A DNA stretch of 29,771 nucleotides, taken from positions 1 to 29,771 of the IMG/VR virus record IMGVR_UViG_3300026089_000019; one strand, 5' to 3'. Position numbers and translations under genes: made by a program. The notes beneath the pieces were generated by a model. It was not told the DNA's origin. It saw only the letters and a list, made by a program, of their open reading frames with translations, and searched no databases. Shown one piece after another: positions 7,192-15,822 of the stretch. The stretch's first letter is position 1; the number at the start of each line of letters is the position of its first letter. The stretch comes from a virus.

Positions 7192-7901
7192 TGCCCGGAC
7201 CCTTCGACGGCGGTGGCAACTTCGGTGGCGGCGGCTTCGGCAGCGGCTTCGGCGGCGCCAATCCCAACTTCGCCGCCAACCCAGGGGGCACGTCCCCCTG
7301 GCCCTACGGCGTCAACCCGGCGACCTACATTCAGCAGGCGCTCGGGGGAGCGCCCACAGGCCCCAACCAACCGAATTTTCGCTCGCAGTGGTATCAGCCA
7401 CCCAACCAGCAAAGCCCCCTCAGGGACCAGCTTGTGAGCCTCTTCGGCAATGCCCTGATGAGCCAGTCGGCGTTTCCGCAGATCATGCAGACGCTGATGC
7501 AGCGGCCCGACGCGGCGCGGCTTGAGCTTGGCCTGTTGAGCCCGCCGCAGAGCTACAGCCCCGACAAGGACTTCTGGCGCATCAACTGGAACATCCCGCC
7601 GACCGGGGCGGCGGCCAACACCTCCGCCGCCAGCGGCGGCAACCAGGTGTTCGGCACGCGGCCCGGCATTTACGGCGGGGCTGCCGTCGGCGCGGGTGAC
7701 GGCTCGGCCAACGGTGCAACCAGCAGCGAAGGCGCGCAAGGAGCAACCGGCGTCGCCGGGACAGCGGGGACTTCGTCGGAAGGCCCCGGTGTCGGATCCT
7801 CGGGATCGGCGGCGGCCGGGGTCGGCGAGGGCACGGGAGAAGGCGTCGGCGGCACGGGTGTCGGCGGCGGCACCAGCGCCGATGCGGGCGCAGTCTACTA
7901 G
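7191..7901 (+). CDS. Gly-rich probable internal virion protein, 236 aa
   Basis: The ATG at 7191 shares its A with the preceding TGA (TGATG), and AGGAGG lies just upstream. The protein opens with a Gly/Phe-rich segment (GGGNFGGGGFGSGFGG), then has a predicted ordered centre (TYIQQALGGAPTG, LRDQLVSLFGNALMSQSAF, PQIMQTLMQRPDAARLELG) and finishes with about 90 residues of Gly, Ser, Ala and Thr. No enzyme motif or cysteine cluster is seen. The organisation, a helical core between flexible tails, and its place between the lysozyme and two large coiled-coil genes suggest a minor internal or ejection protein. The family is not recognised. Confidence 0.7.
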   Translation: MPGPFDGGGNFGGGGFGSGFGGANPNFAANPGGTSPWPYGVNPATYIQQALGGAPTGPNQPNFRSQWYQPPNQQSPLRDQLVSLFGNALMSQSAFPQIMQTLMQRPDAARLELGLLSPPQSYSPDKDFWRINWNIPPTGAAANTSAASGGNQVFGTRPGIYGGAAVGAGDGSANGATSSEGAQGATGVAGTAGTSSEGPGVGSSGSAAAGVGEGTGEGVGGTGVGGGTSADAGAVY

Positions 7902-7912
7902 GAGACGGTGTA

Positions 7913-10135
7913 ATGGCCACCATCGAAGAACTGATCGCCGCCAACCAGGTCCCCGAGCGGTTTCCAGACACGCCGACGACACCGGCTGCGGCGGCCCAGC
8001 CGACGGAAGGTTTACTCGGGCGCATCCAGAACTTCGTCGCCGGATCGGCCGACCCCAAGACGCTCGACGCCGGCGGCCTGACCCAAGCCGACCGTCGGCA
8101 AGCTCTCTTTGCTGGCCTGACCGACATTGGCGCGAAACTCATGGCCGCCGGCGAACCCATGTGGGGACACCAGCGGGCGCAGTACCTGGCCGGGCTGGGC
8201 TCTGTCCCGGCGGACATGCAGCGGATGCGGACAGGCATCGCCCAGCAGCGGCTGCTTGGCGTGAAGTCGGCCGAGGCGGTGCGCGCCATGCAGGTCCAGA
8301 ACGAGATGGACGCCGTCGCCAAGGATCCCAATCACCCCATGTGGAGCCAGTTCCAGGGCCAGGATCGTTTCCTGGCGCAGTGGGCGATGAGATCAGGCGG
8401 CCCCAAGGCGTTCATGGAGTTTCTCGCCCACAAGGACGACGCCAAGTACAAGGCGGCGCTGGCCGCCAAAGCCGCAGCCGAAGTCGCCGAGATGCAGCGC
8501 GTCGCCGGCGTCCAGGAACAAATCATCCGTGCGATGGGCACAGGCGGCGGCGGTGGGACACAGCCTGCGCCGACACAGCCCGCGCCGACCCAGCCGGCGC
8601 CGACGGCTCCCGCGCAACCTTCGCCGCCCAGTGCCGCGACAGGCGCGACACTGCCGCCCTTCCAGATCCCCGGTGTCCCGACGGCTGCCCTGACGCCGGA
8701 ACAGCAGATCCTGGTGGCGCAGGCACCGCCGACGGCTGGTGTCGGCGGCGCCGAGGCCGCTGCGGCCAGCGAGCTGCGGCAGGGCGGCGGCGAAAGCCCA
8801 ACCGAACCCCCGGCGTCGATCATGCGCCTGCCCAAGCCCGGTACGCCGACGCCGACGCCTGTCCAGACACAGCCACCACCTGTCCAGACACAGCCACCAC
8901 CTGTCCAGACACAGCCACCGCCGACAGGACCGAACAGCGTGCCGCGTGCGCCGCGCACCCTGGCCGAGGTCGGCCAGATCATCCCGCCGGCGCAGTTGCT
9001 GCCGATCCTCGGCTTGAAGGGCAACGAGTTCTTCAAGGCCTTGGAGACACTCGTCGCGCCCGGCATGACGCCGGTCTACGACAGCCAGACCGGCGACCTG
9101 GTGAACGTGCCCTCCAACCAGCTTTATTCGCTCGACCCGCGCCGGTTTAAACCCGCCGCTGCGGCGCAGCAGGCCTACCAGGAAAAGAAATTCGAGTACG
9201 ACAAGAAACAGGACGCTGCGCGGCTGCAGCTCGAAAAGATCCAGCGCGACATCGCGGCGGCCAAGGACGGCTACAAGATCGAGGACGGCAAGCTCGTCCA
9301 GGATCCCGACGCCATCAGGCATCTCGAGCAGCTCAAGATCCAGGAAGAGAATATTCGGGCAGCGGCCAACATGATCCCCGAGCAGCGCGCCACCCAGAAG
9401 CGCGACACCGACATTCGCGAGGCTGCCGAACGTCGCCAGGCGGCGGCGGCGGGACAGAGCTATGGTACCGGCGAGTTCGACCCCAACAAGCAGGCGGCGA
9501 TCCAGGAGGATAAAGCCCAGGAGGCCCGCAACAAGGCCGACATCGAGCTGCGCAAGGAGTTCGCCACGCAGGACTTCAAGCAATACACCGACCCCGACAA
9601 GGGTCCGCTCGCGGTGGCCAAGGGTGCCAACAAGATGCTGCCGCTGATCTACGAGGCCGAGGAGTACCTCAAGCGCGGGATGCTCACCGGCTCGTTCTCC
9701 GAGGGCCGCATGTTCTACAACCGCATGGCCGACCTGTTGGGCGTCGGCAAGGTCGACCAGGCCCAGGTCGACCGCGTCGGCTACAACAACGTGGTCGGCC
9801 GCATGATGATCGAAGGCCTGAGCGCCGGACGGCCGCTCGGCTCGCAGGTGTCGGACGCCGACCGCGAGGCGATGAAGGAACTGACCGGCCTCGGCAACTA
9901 CACCGACAAGGAAATCGCCAAGCTGATGGCGATCGCCGAGCGCACCGCCATGAAGGCGTTCAAGAGCCATCAGACCTCGGTGTCGGAGCTGTCGCGCAAG
10001 CATCCGTCACTCAAGGACATCTTGGCAGTCGACGCCGAGATCAAGCCGCTCGACCGCGACACCTGGCGGCAGGAGTTCACCGCCGACGAGCAGCGCCGCA
10101 AGCAGGAAGCCGACGAACTCAGCAAGTTCCGGTGA
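7913..10135 (+). CDS. Large internal virion/ejection-type protein with Pro-Gln repeats and coiled coil
   Basis: The 740-residue protein starts after AGGAGACGGTGTA. The N-terminal 200 residues are helical; residues about 220-340 are Pro/Gln/Thr-rich and include PAPTQPAPTQPAPT and three copies of PPPVQTQ. From about 410 to 560 there is a long charged helical stretch (EYDKKQDAARLQLEKIQRDI) likely to form a coiled coil. A C-terminal domain from about 560 contains FNRMADLLGV-like and GLSAGRPLGSQVSDADREAM segments, which resemble the C-terminal parts of phage proteins thought to be DNA-transfer proteins. No catalytic motif is seen. Position, size and flexibility support an ejection-protein role; this is inference. 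Confidence 0.7.
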   Translation: MATIEELIAANQVPERFPDTPTTPAAAAQPTEGLLGRIQNFVAGSADPKTLDAGGLTQADRRQALFAGLTDIGAKLMAAGEPMWGHQRAQYLAGLGSVPADMQRMRTGIAQQRLLGVKSAEAVRAMQVQNEMDAVAKDPNHPMWSQFQGQDRFLAQWAMRSGGPKAFMEFLAHKDDAKYKAALAAKAAAEVAEMQRVAGVQEQIIRAMGTGGGGGTQPAPTQPAPTQPAPTAPAQPSPPSAATGATLPPFQIPGVPTAALTPEQQILVAQAPPTAGVGGAEAAAASELRQGGGESPTEPPASIMRLPKPGTPTPTPVQTQPPPVQTQPPPVQTQPPPTGPNSVPRAPRTLAEVGQIIPPAQLLPILGLKGNEFFKALETLVAPGMTPVYDSQTGDLVNVPSNQLYSLDPRRFKPAAAAQQAYQEKKFEYDKKQDAARLQLEKIQRDIAAAKDGYKIEDGKLVQDPDAIRHLEQLKIQEENIRAAANMIPEQRATQKRDTDIREAAERRQAAAAGQSYGTGEFDPNKQAAIQEDKAQEARNKADIELRKEFATQDFKQYTDPDKGPLAVAKGANKMLPLIYEAEEYLKRGMLTGSFSEGRMFYNRMADLLGVGKVDQAQVDRVGYNNVVGRMMIEGLSAGRPLGSQVSDADREAMKELTGLGNYTDKEIAKLMAIAERTAMKAFKSHQTSVSELSRKHPSLKDILAVDAEIKPLDRDTWRQEFTADEQRRKQEADELSKFR
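8858..8920. repeat. Three 21-bp tandem repeats encoding PVQTQPP
   Basis: The unit CCTGTCCAGACACAGCCACC plus one base occurs at 8858-8878, 8879-8899 and 8900-8920, differing only at the last base of the third copy. It encodes a Pro/Val/Gln/Thr/Gln linker in the large virion protein. A less regular set of PAPTQ repeats lies upstream near 8568-8610. Confidence 0.95.
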
Positions 10136-10142
10136 GGGACAG

Positions 10143-12431
10143 ATGGCCCAACTCGATCCCTATGCCCTCGACAAAGAGGTCGTGAAGCTCGCCAACTCGG
10201 GACAGCCCGGTGCCAAGGCGGCGATCCTTCAGCTGCTCAAGGCGCACGGCTACGACGAGGACAGCTGGGTAAAAATGAAGGAGCGCATCCGCACGGCCGA
10301 CGACAAGGGCGTGCTCGGCAAGGCCTGGGAGCATCACCTGATCCAGACCGAGCACGGCAATCGGGCGCGCGGTGTCTCGGGACAGGACACTGTCCTGGGA
10401 CGTGTCACCGACCAGCTGCGGGTGTTCAACGACGCCGCGAGCTTTGGCCTGGCCGACCCGATCAAGGCCAACACCATCGGCCTGTTCGACCCCAACATGA
10501 CGACCAAGGGCGAAAGACAACTCACCCAGCAGGCGCGCAACCGGCTGACCCCGTTCGAGCGGGTGGGAACCAACGTCGCCGGTGCCCTGGCCGGGCCGGC
10601 GGTCCAGGCCAGCGGTGGCCTGACGGCCGTCCAGCAGGCGATCGCCCAGGGCAAAGGCTTGGGTAAGCGCGTCCTCGAAGGCATGAAGGAAGGCGCGAAA
10701 TACGGCACCATCGACACGGCGGGACACCAGGTCGGCAACACGGAGCTGTCGTTGCCCCAGCAGGTCGGTCAGAACATCGTCGGCGCCGTCGGTGGTGCTG
10801 TCGGCGGCGGCGCGATCCCGGTCGCCGGCGCCGCCGCAGGCTGGCTCAAGAACAAGATCCCCGGCCTGCGCGACCTCGGCGAGCAGGGCCTCAACAAGGC
10901 CCAGCAAATCGTCTTGAAGGCGCTGCGCGATGATGCCGAGGCACGCGCCAACATGAGAGGTTTGTCGCAACCCGACGCCGCCGGTGCCGTCACCCAGGCC
11001 AGGACACGGGTCGCTGACGCCGGTCCCGAGACGATGCTCGCCGATACCGGCCCAGCCGCTCTGGCCACCACCCAAGGCGCTATCAGCAAGCCCGGCCCCG
11101 GCGCGTCGAGCACCCAGATGACGATCAGCGAGCGCGCCGCCGGCGAAGAAGGCCGGATGCAGGCGCTGGCTCACGACATGCTGCCGCCGACCGGACAGGG
11201 CACGCTCATTCCGTCGCAGGGCAACGTCAAGGTCCAGGGCGAGCCAACACAGTCGGCCGAGAGCATCATCCGCGAACAGCGCAACGCCCTGCAGCCGCGC
11301 TACACCCAGGTGCTCAACGATCCCAACATCCAGCCGATCGACCAGGCCCAGGTCGCCACCATCGTGCAGCGCATCGACAACGAACTGGCGACCCTGCCGG
11401 GGGACAGCCCGCATCGCGCGGCCCTCGAACGGGTTCGCGGAAACCTGGTGGCGCAGCCGGCCAATCCCGGTTCGCCGGCAGTCCCCGGCAACGCTTACAC
11501 CTTACCGACGCCGGCCGTGCCGGCGACGCCCGAGGTCTACGTCACCGATCCCAACATCCTGCACAACCTCAAGGGCGAGCTGCAGGGCCGGGTCAACTGG
11601 GAGGGCGGCGCGACGACGGGTTCGGCGCGCAAGGTCGAGGGCGCGAACAAAGTGGTCAGCGGTGCGATCGACGACGTGCTGGACACCGCTGTCCCAGGAT
11701 ATTCCCAGATCAACCAGCAATACCGCGATCTCACGACCAGGATCGACGACATCGGCACCGGCCAGCGTGTCCTGGACAGGGGCACCACCACCCAGGAAGT
11801 CACCAATGCCATGGACCGCAGCCAGGGCAGCGTCATGTCGGGGGCCATGGAGGCGATCAACAATCTGCTGAACAACTCCAAGGGTAATACCTTCACCCAG
11901 CTGCGCGGCATGTTCAACGACCGCGCGCCGGGGCTGGCCGACAAGATGCGGATGATCATGGGCGACGACGCCTACGCTCGGTTCATGGCCGAGCTGCGCA
12001 ACGAGCAGGCGCGCAAGAACACGGCGCAGGCCGTCGCCGGCAACCCGCCGACAGCGCAACGCATCGGTGCCAAGGAAGCCATGGACGAGGTCGCCAATGT
12101 CCCGGCGCGGGCGAGTGCCGAAAGCTGGGTAGCTCAGATCATGGCAATGGGTGTAAAGGCGATCGACGCTTTCCGCAGCCAGCAGGTGCGCGACGAGGTC
12201 GCCCGCCTGACAGGACTGCAAGGCGAGGCTTTAGACCGCGCTCTGGGCGACATTATCGCCGGTGTTTCTGTCCAGCAGCAGAAAGCCGCCGGCGACGCTG
12301 GACGTTCCGGGGCAACGGGCGCGCTGACCACCCAGGGCCTTCTCGGGACACCAGGGATCAGCGGCATTCCAGAGCAGGTCCAGGGACTGACGATCGACAT
12401 GAGGAAAGAGCCGCAGCCGGCGACGCCCTAG
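10143..12431 (+). CDS. Large probable internal virion/DNA-ejection protein, 762 aa
   Basis: The gene starts after GAGGGACAG, seven bases beyond the previous stop, and is the last late gene. The N-terminal 40 residues (MAQLDPYALDKEVVKLANSG) are helical. Residues about 140-235 are Gly/Ala-rich and weakly hydrophobic (VGTNVAGALAGPAV; IVGAVGGAVGGGAIPVAGAAAG), which could insert into or cross a membrane during DNA entry. The rest is mainly helical and Gln-rich, with INQQYRDLTTRIDDI and FTQLRGMFNDRAPGLADKMR. Proteins like this are found at the end of tail operons in alphaproteobacterial prophages. I see no protease or lysozyme residues. The stop overlaps the tail-to-tail stop of the facing gene by four bases, so no terminator separates the two operons. 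Confidence 0.7.
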   Translation: MAQLDPYALDKEVVKLANSGQPGAKAAILQLLKAHGYDEDSWVKMKERIRTADDKGVLGKAWEHHLIQTEHGNRARGVSGQDTVLGRVTDQLRVFNDAASFGLADPIKANTIGLFDPNMTTKGERQLTQQARNRLTPFERVGTNVAGALAGPAVQASGGLTAVQQAIAQGKGLGKRVLEGMKEGAKYGTIDTAGHQVGNTELSLPQQVGQNIVGAVGGAVGGGAIPVAGAAAGWLKNKIPGLRDLGEQGLNKAQQIVLKALRDDAEARANMRGLSQPDAAGAVTQARTRVADAGPETMLADTGPAALATTQGAISKPGPGASSTQMTISERAAGEEGRMQALAHDMLPPTGQGTLIPSQGNVKVQGEPTQSAESIIREQRNALQPRYTQVLNDPNIQPIDQAQVATIVQRIDNELATLPGDSPHRAALERVRGNLVAQPANPGSPAVPGNAYTLPTPAVPATPEVYVTDPNILHNLKGELQGRVNWEGGATTGSARKVEGANKVVSGAIDDVLDTAVPGYSQINQQYRDLTTRIDDIGTGQRVLDRGTTTQEVTNAMDRSQGSVMSGAMEAINNLLNNSKGNTFTQLRGMFNDRAPGLADKMRMIMGDDAYARFMAELRNEQARKNTAQAVAGNPPTAQRIGAKEAMDEVANVPARASAESWVAQIMAMGVKAIDAFRSQQVRDEVARLTGLQGEALDRALGDIIAGVSVQQQKAAGDAGRSGATGALTTQGLLGTPGISGIPEQVQGLTIDMRKEPQPATP

Positions 12432-12664
12432 CACTCCTCGAACAGCACGTCGAAGATCGCCGGCGACACCGTGACGAAGTTGTAGTCGATGTGGATGATC
12501 CACTCGTTCAGGCGCACGCGCGAGCGGCCCGATCGGTTCTCGATGATCAGCTCGTCGCCGTCCTGGTCGATCAGGCGCGGCTGCATCCACTTGGCGATCT
12601 CGACCTTGTTGTCGCCGGTCCATTGGTGGGCGACGTGGGACGGGACACGTTGACGAACGATCAT
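12428..12664 (-). CDS. Small conserved phage protein (QWTGDN/NEWII family), 78 aa
   Basis: The protein reads MIVRQRVPSHVAHQWTGDN, then a hairpin (LIIENRSGRSRVRLNEWII) and ends FVTVSPAIFDVLFEEC. This is the pattern of a widespread small phage protein with the layout V-x-A-x-Q-W-x-G-D-N, then a charged Gly-x-x-x-V/L strand, a G/N-D/E-W/Y-I-I motif, and a final P-x-I-F-x-x-x-(Y/F)-E. Its function is unknown. The family alignment favours the ATG at 12664; a GTG at 12691 with an AGGGG ribosome binding site would add nine residues. It is the last gene of the leftward block and its stop overlaps the opposing late gene. Confidence 0.65.
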   Translation of the reverse strand: MIVRQRVPSHVAHQWTGDNKVEIAKWMQPRLIDQDGDELIIENRSGRSRVRLNEWIIHIDYNFVTVSPAIFDVLFEEC

Positions 12665-12718
12665 CGCGGGCAAGTTATCCCCGCGATCCACAGCTTTATC
12701 CCCTGGATGATCGTTCGC

Positions 12719-12889
12719 CTACGCACGAGTTTCCTCTCTGGCCGGAACGTTTCGTAAATATTCGAGGACATCCCAGGCGAGGACGGTGTCGTGGAACTCT
12801 GCGACAACGCCATCACCGGAACGTCTCAACTCCCACACCGTCTCGTGGTTTAGCTCCACGCGACGGAGGTGATAGTGGTCCCCCTTCAC
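12719..12889 (-). CDS. Small hypothetical protein, 56 aa, GTG start
   Basis: Reading the reverse strand from a GTG at 12889 gives VKGDHYHLRRVELNHETVWE, then LRRSGDGVVAEFHDTVLAWD, then VLEYLRNVPAREETRA and a TAG. The GTG overlaps the stop of the preceding gene in a GTGA, the same coupling used by its neighbours, although no separate ribosome binding site is seen. The composition (charged, His and Trp containing, one helix at the C-terminus) and GC-rich third positions are those of a real protein. The beta-rich first half followed by a helix is typical of small phage accessory proteins. No function can be assigned. Confidence 0.55.
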   Translation of the reverse strand: MKGDHYHLRRVELNHETVWELRRSGDGVVAEFHDTVLAWDVLEYLRNVPAREETRA

Positions 12890-13338
12890 GGCGTCGGCGT
12901 CGGCTGCGCCTGTCCAGGATCCTGGTTGGTCGGCGGCTCGTCGGGCATGGTGTGGCGGGTCGGGCTCTCGGCCATGTCGCGCTGCTGCTCCTCGTTCACC
13001 GCCGGATCGGGACGCGGCTGGATCTGGCCGGCGTCGCGCAGTTTCTTCTGGCTCTCCTCGAAGCGGTCGCTGATCTCCTGCTCGGACATCCAGCCTTCCG
13101 GCGGGTCTTCGGGTGGCGGATCCGGTGTCACGTAGTCAGTCAGGGCAGTGAGCACCAGATCGGCGGCGGCTTCGTCGCGCACCAGGGCGAGGACACCGCC
13201 CGTCGGCGAGGAAATTGCCCACATCATGCCGTGCGACGTCGGCGTCTCGGTCTTGACCATAGTCGCGGGATCTTCGGTACGGGCTTCCGGCTGAGGAGCC
13301 TCAGTGGGCTCCCGCTCTTCACGATATTGCTCGGCCAT
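12886..13338 (-). CDS. Hypothetical Pro/Glu-rich protein, 150 aa
   Basis: The ATG at 13338 follows an excellent ribosome binding site (AAGGAGG, seven bases away), so it is preferred over an in-frame GTG at 13464. The protein opens MAEQYREEREPTEAPQPEAR, is disordered for about 35 residues, then has an ordered core (MMWAISSPTGGVLALVRDEA, then AAADLVLTALTDYV) and a long charged tail (EGWMSEQEISDRFEESQKKL; TNQDPGQAQPTPTP). Only the central 45 residues look folded. The same frame stays open upstream to about 13600 without an ATG. No family recognised. Confidence 0.6.
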   Translation of the reverse strand: MAEQYREEREPTEAPQPEARTEDPATMVKTETPTSHGMMWAISSPTGGVLALVRDEAAADLVLTALTDYVTPDPPPEDPPEGWMSEQEISDRFEESQKKLRDAGQIQPRPDPAVNEEQQRDMAESPTRHTMPDEPPTNQDPGQAQPTPTP

Positions 13339-13603
13339 GTCGGGCCTCCTTGAGGGGTTACGAGGAACGCAAGCGACGCGACTATAAATCAGAGTGCCGG
13401 GGGTGTCGTCTTGACCGTCAATGTCCACCCCTTGCGGGATGTCGTGCTGTACGGTTTTGGCCACCGCCCGGGGCTGTAACAGTGGTAGGGGACCCCGAGT
13501 TTTAGGCAGAAGCGACTTGGTGATGTCGGCCGCCCCCGGCGGCGACCGTATGGAGTTTGCACAGCACGCCCCTAAATCAACGCTTTGGTCTTGGCGAGGT
13601 CGG
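13339..13603 (-). other. Leader region upstream of the 13338 gene, no clear gene
   Basis: This 265-base stretch lies between two leftward genes. The frame of the downstream gene remains open through it (segments such as KSLLPKTRGPLPLLQP and HDIPQGVDIDGQDDTPG can be read) but it has no ATG, and its only in-frame GTGs, at 13464 and near 13429, lack ribosome binding sites. An 11-codon frame begins in an ATGA at the end of the preceding gene and stops at once. It may be an untranslated leader, or coding sequence that has lost its start. No convincing promoter is visible. Confidence 0.35.
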
Positions 13604-13864
13604 TCATGGCTTGCCCCCGAGTGCGGCGCGGGCCTCGCGAACGGCGCGGGGGTCGTTGGAGCTATCCACGATCTCCCGCAGCACCGCCCGCAGCCGCTCG
13701 ATCTCGTCGCGCAGTGGCTTTATCTGCGAGGTGTGTATCTCCTCGACGGCCTGCCCAAGTCGTCTGGCCGCGACAGTCAGCACTGGCTCCATGACTTCCT
13801 CGGCCAGCTTCCAGTATTCGGCTTTCTTCTCGGGCGTCACCAGCGCGCGGGTCTTGTCGTCCAT
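13604..13864 (-). CDS. Hypothetical coiled-coil protein, 86 aa
   Basis: The start chosen is the ATG at 13864, giving MDDKTRALVTPEKKAEYWKL; a TTG at 13870 overlapping the polymerase stop is an alternative. The middle (AARRLGQAVEEIHTSQIKPL, RDEIERLRAVLREIVDSS) has a heptad-like pattern of Leu and Ile with charged residues between, so a helical coiled coil or DNA-binding bundle is likely. The C-terminus (AVREARAALGGKP) is basic. The gene lies directly after the DNA polymerase in the same transcript, which may indicate a replication accessory role, but no specific family is recognised. Confidence 0.6.
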   Translation of the reverse strand: MDDKTRALVTPEKKAEYWKLAEEVMEPVLTVAARRLGQAVEEIHTSQIKPLRDEIERLRAVLREIVDSSNDPRAVREARAALGGKP

Positions 13865-13866
13865 CT

Positions 13867-15816
13867 TCAAGCCTTGTGATAGCGCGGACCATGCCAGCCC
13901 TCAGCCCACACCGGCAGTCCCGGTGCCCAGCCGGGCGGTGTCCGCATGACGTCCAGCATGTTGTCCAAGGTCTCGCCGGAATACTCACGATCAGCCTCGG
14001 CAATCAGCTCATCGTGGACCGACAGGATCAGGTCGACATAACCATCAAGTTCAAGCATGTCCTCGGCCATGACGTCGCGCGCGGCGGCCTGGGTGACGTC
14101 GGCGGCGAGCTTGGAGCCCCAAACCCGAATAGGCCCCCACTGGTTGGTGTAACGGTCGACACCGTCGTAGACCATCTGGTCCTCGCCGGTTTCGTCGTCG
14201 GTGATCCAGCGGGCATTGCGATAAATCAACCAGCGGCCCGACGGCAAGACGATGGCGATCCCGCCGGTGGTCCTCAAGATCTTCAGCCACTTGTTGATGT
14301 CGAAGTGGCTGCCCGCTGGCTGGCTGATGGCGATCCTGAAGGCACGCTCCAAGTCGGCCCACAGGCCGACGATCTTCGGGTTGTCGCGGCGCCACGAATA
14401 GATGAGCTGTTGCGCGACCGCTGGCGCCAGGTCGACACCGTAACCCCTGGCGATGGCGATGATCTTGGCGACGCCGGTGCCGTAGCCGGCGCCCAGCCGG
14501 AAGGTCTTGCCCAGTTGCCGGTTGGGCGAGCCCATCTTGCGAGCGTCATAGGAGTAGATGTCCTGTCCTGACCGGAAGACCGCCAGGACATCGTCCTGTC
14601 CTGCCAGCCAGGCCAGCATCCGGGCTTCGATCTGGGAGAGATCCGCGACCACCAGGTTCTTGCCTGGCGCCGCCACGAAGCAACCGCGCAGGCAGCTGGA
14701 GACCACATCCAAGGTTCTGCCATGCCACTTGTTGAGAAAGTCGACCGGCATGTCGTCAAGAATATCCTGACACGCCGTCAGCGGATCCTTGAGCACGCCC
14801 CTCGGCAGGTTCTGAAGCTGGACTTTGGCCCCGCCGGTGCCCGACCACCGGCCGGTGCGGGTCCCGTAGTAGCGCAGCGAACCGCGCAGCCGGCAGTCGG
14901 GCTCCAGGGCGTCCAGCATGGCGTTGAGCTTGGCGGTGGAGGTCTTGGCGCCGTCCCGGCGCAGTGCCAGGGCCTGCTCGGCAACGTCGCCGTAGGGGTC
15001 GGCCAGGGGCTCGATGGTGTCTTTCTTGAGGTCGGTCAGCCCCGGCATCCCGTTGTTCTGAACGAACTCCAGGAGCTTGGCCTGTTGATTGACGCCCGTA
15101 ACGGTGCCGCCGGTCAACCCCGCCAGTTCACGGTCGATGTCGAGCTTGGCGGCGGTGGCGATCGAGCGCATGGCCACCGCGAAGCGTTTGTCCACGGTGA
15201 TGCCCCGGCGGTTCATGTCCTGGTCGATCAGCCAGAGCGCGCGTTCCCGAGGCGGCAGGTCAGACGTGTGCTTGTGGATGGCGCGCTCGGCCTCGACGTC
15301 CTGCACGCAGTAGTCGGCCAGCATCCGAAGCTTGATCAGGTCGGTGTCGTGCCACCAGACAGGCCTGTTGCTGGCGTCGTAGCTCCGGGGCCGCGCCATC
15401 TGCAGCATGAGCTGCCGCGCGTTAGCCAGCTTCTGAAGATTGAGCGGAAGTCCAAGGGCGTTTCCGGCCAATTCCAGTTTGGCCGGAAGGCCCCAGTAGT
15501 TCGCCCGCGCCATCGTGCAGTGCCACTGATGCGGCTCGATCTTGGGCCAGCCGTAGCGTTTGACGAGGATGTTGTCCCAGATGTCGCGCTCGAAACGCGA
15601 GTTCCAGGCGTGGATCTCGACATTCTCGTAAGCCAGGATCTCGGTATTGGGCACGTCGTAGTTCTCACCAGGGATCCAGAGCTTCACCGGGCCATCGTCG
15701 ACCGCCCAAGCCAGACAGGTCACGTCGGTCGAGGGATCGCGCGAGTAGGCCGACGAGCCGATCTTGCGAAGGTCGGCCTCGCTGTGGGTTTCGAAGTCCA
15801 GGTGCAGGCGGGTCAT
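13867..15816 (-). CDS. polA: Family A DNA polymerase with 3'-5' exonuclease domain
   Basis: This 649-residue protein replicates phage DNA. Residues 1-180 form the proofreading exonuclease: LDFET (D7, E9), HAWNSRFERDIWD (N72, D78) and YCVQD (Y169, D173) are the three exo motifs. The polymerase part shows GTRTGRWSG (318-326), motif A ADLSQIEAR (D392), motif B NRQLGKTFRLGAGYG (R433, K437, Y445) and motif C VHDE (600-603; D602 is the metal ligand). Motif A reads DLSQIEAR where many enzymes have DYSQIELR. There is no 5' nuclease domain, and at about 650 residues it is shorter than E. coli Pol I, as usual for phage enzymes. The gene lies between small ORFs of unknown function in the replication block. 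Confidence 0.95.
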   Translation of the reverse strand: MTRLHLDFETHSEADLRKIGSSAYSRDPSTDVTCLAWAVDDGPVKLWIPGENYDVPNTEILAYENVEIHAWNSRFERDIWDNILVKRYGWPKIEPHQWHCTMARANYWGLPAKLELAGNALGLPLNLQKLANARQLMLQMARPRSYDASNRPVWWHDTDLIKLRMLADYCVQDVEAERAIHKHTSDLPPRERALWLIDQDMNRRGITVDKRFAVAMRSIATAAKLDIDRELAGLTGGTVTGVNQQAKLLEFVQNNGMPGLTDLKKDTIEPLADPYGDVAEQALALRRDGAKTSTAKLNAMLDALEPDCRLRGSLRYYGTRTGRWSGTGGAKVQLQNLPRGVLKDPLTACQDILDDMPVDFLNKWHGRTLDVVSSCLRGCFVAAPGKNLVVADLSQIEARMLAWLAGQDDVLAVFRSGQDIYSYDARKMGSPNRQLGKTFRLGAGYGTGVAKIIAIARGYGVDLAPAVAQQLIYSWRRDNPKIVGLWADLERAFRIAISQPAGSHFDINKWLKILRTTGGIAIVLPSGRWLIYRNARWITDDETGEDQMVYDGVDRYTNQWGPIRVWGSKLAADVTQAAARDVMAEDMLELDGYVDLILSVHDELIAEADREYSGETLDNMLDVMRTPPGWAPGLPVWAEGWHGPRYHKA

Positions 15817-15822
15817 GGCACG

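Noticed and set aside
7696-9150. Plus-strand frame of 484 codons in another phase
   Set aside because: Overlaps two better genes and reads as Arg/Pro-rich noise from the shifted Pro-Gln repeat.
8393-10003. Minus-strand open frame of 536 codons
   Set aside because: Opposite the 740-residue virion protein; Leu/Arg-rich shadow without motifs.
13378-13400. TATAAA near 13383 as a rightward promoter
   Set aside because: No -35-like sequence at the right spacing and it would point against the leftward genes.
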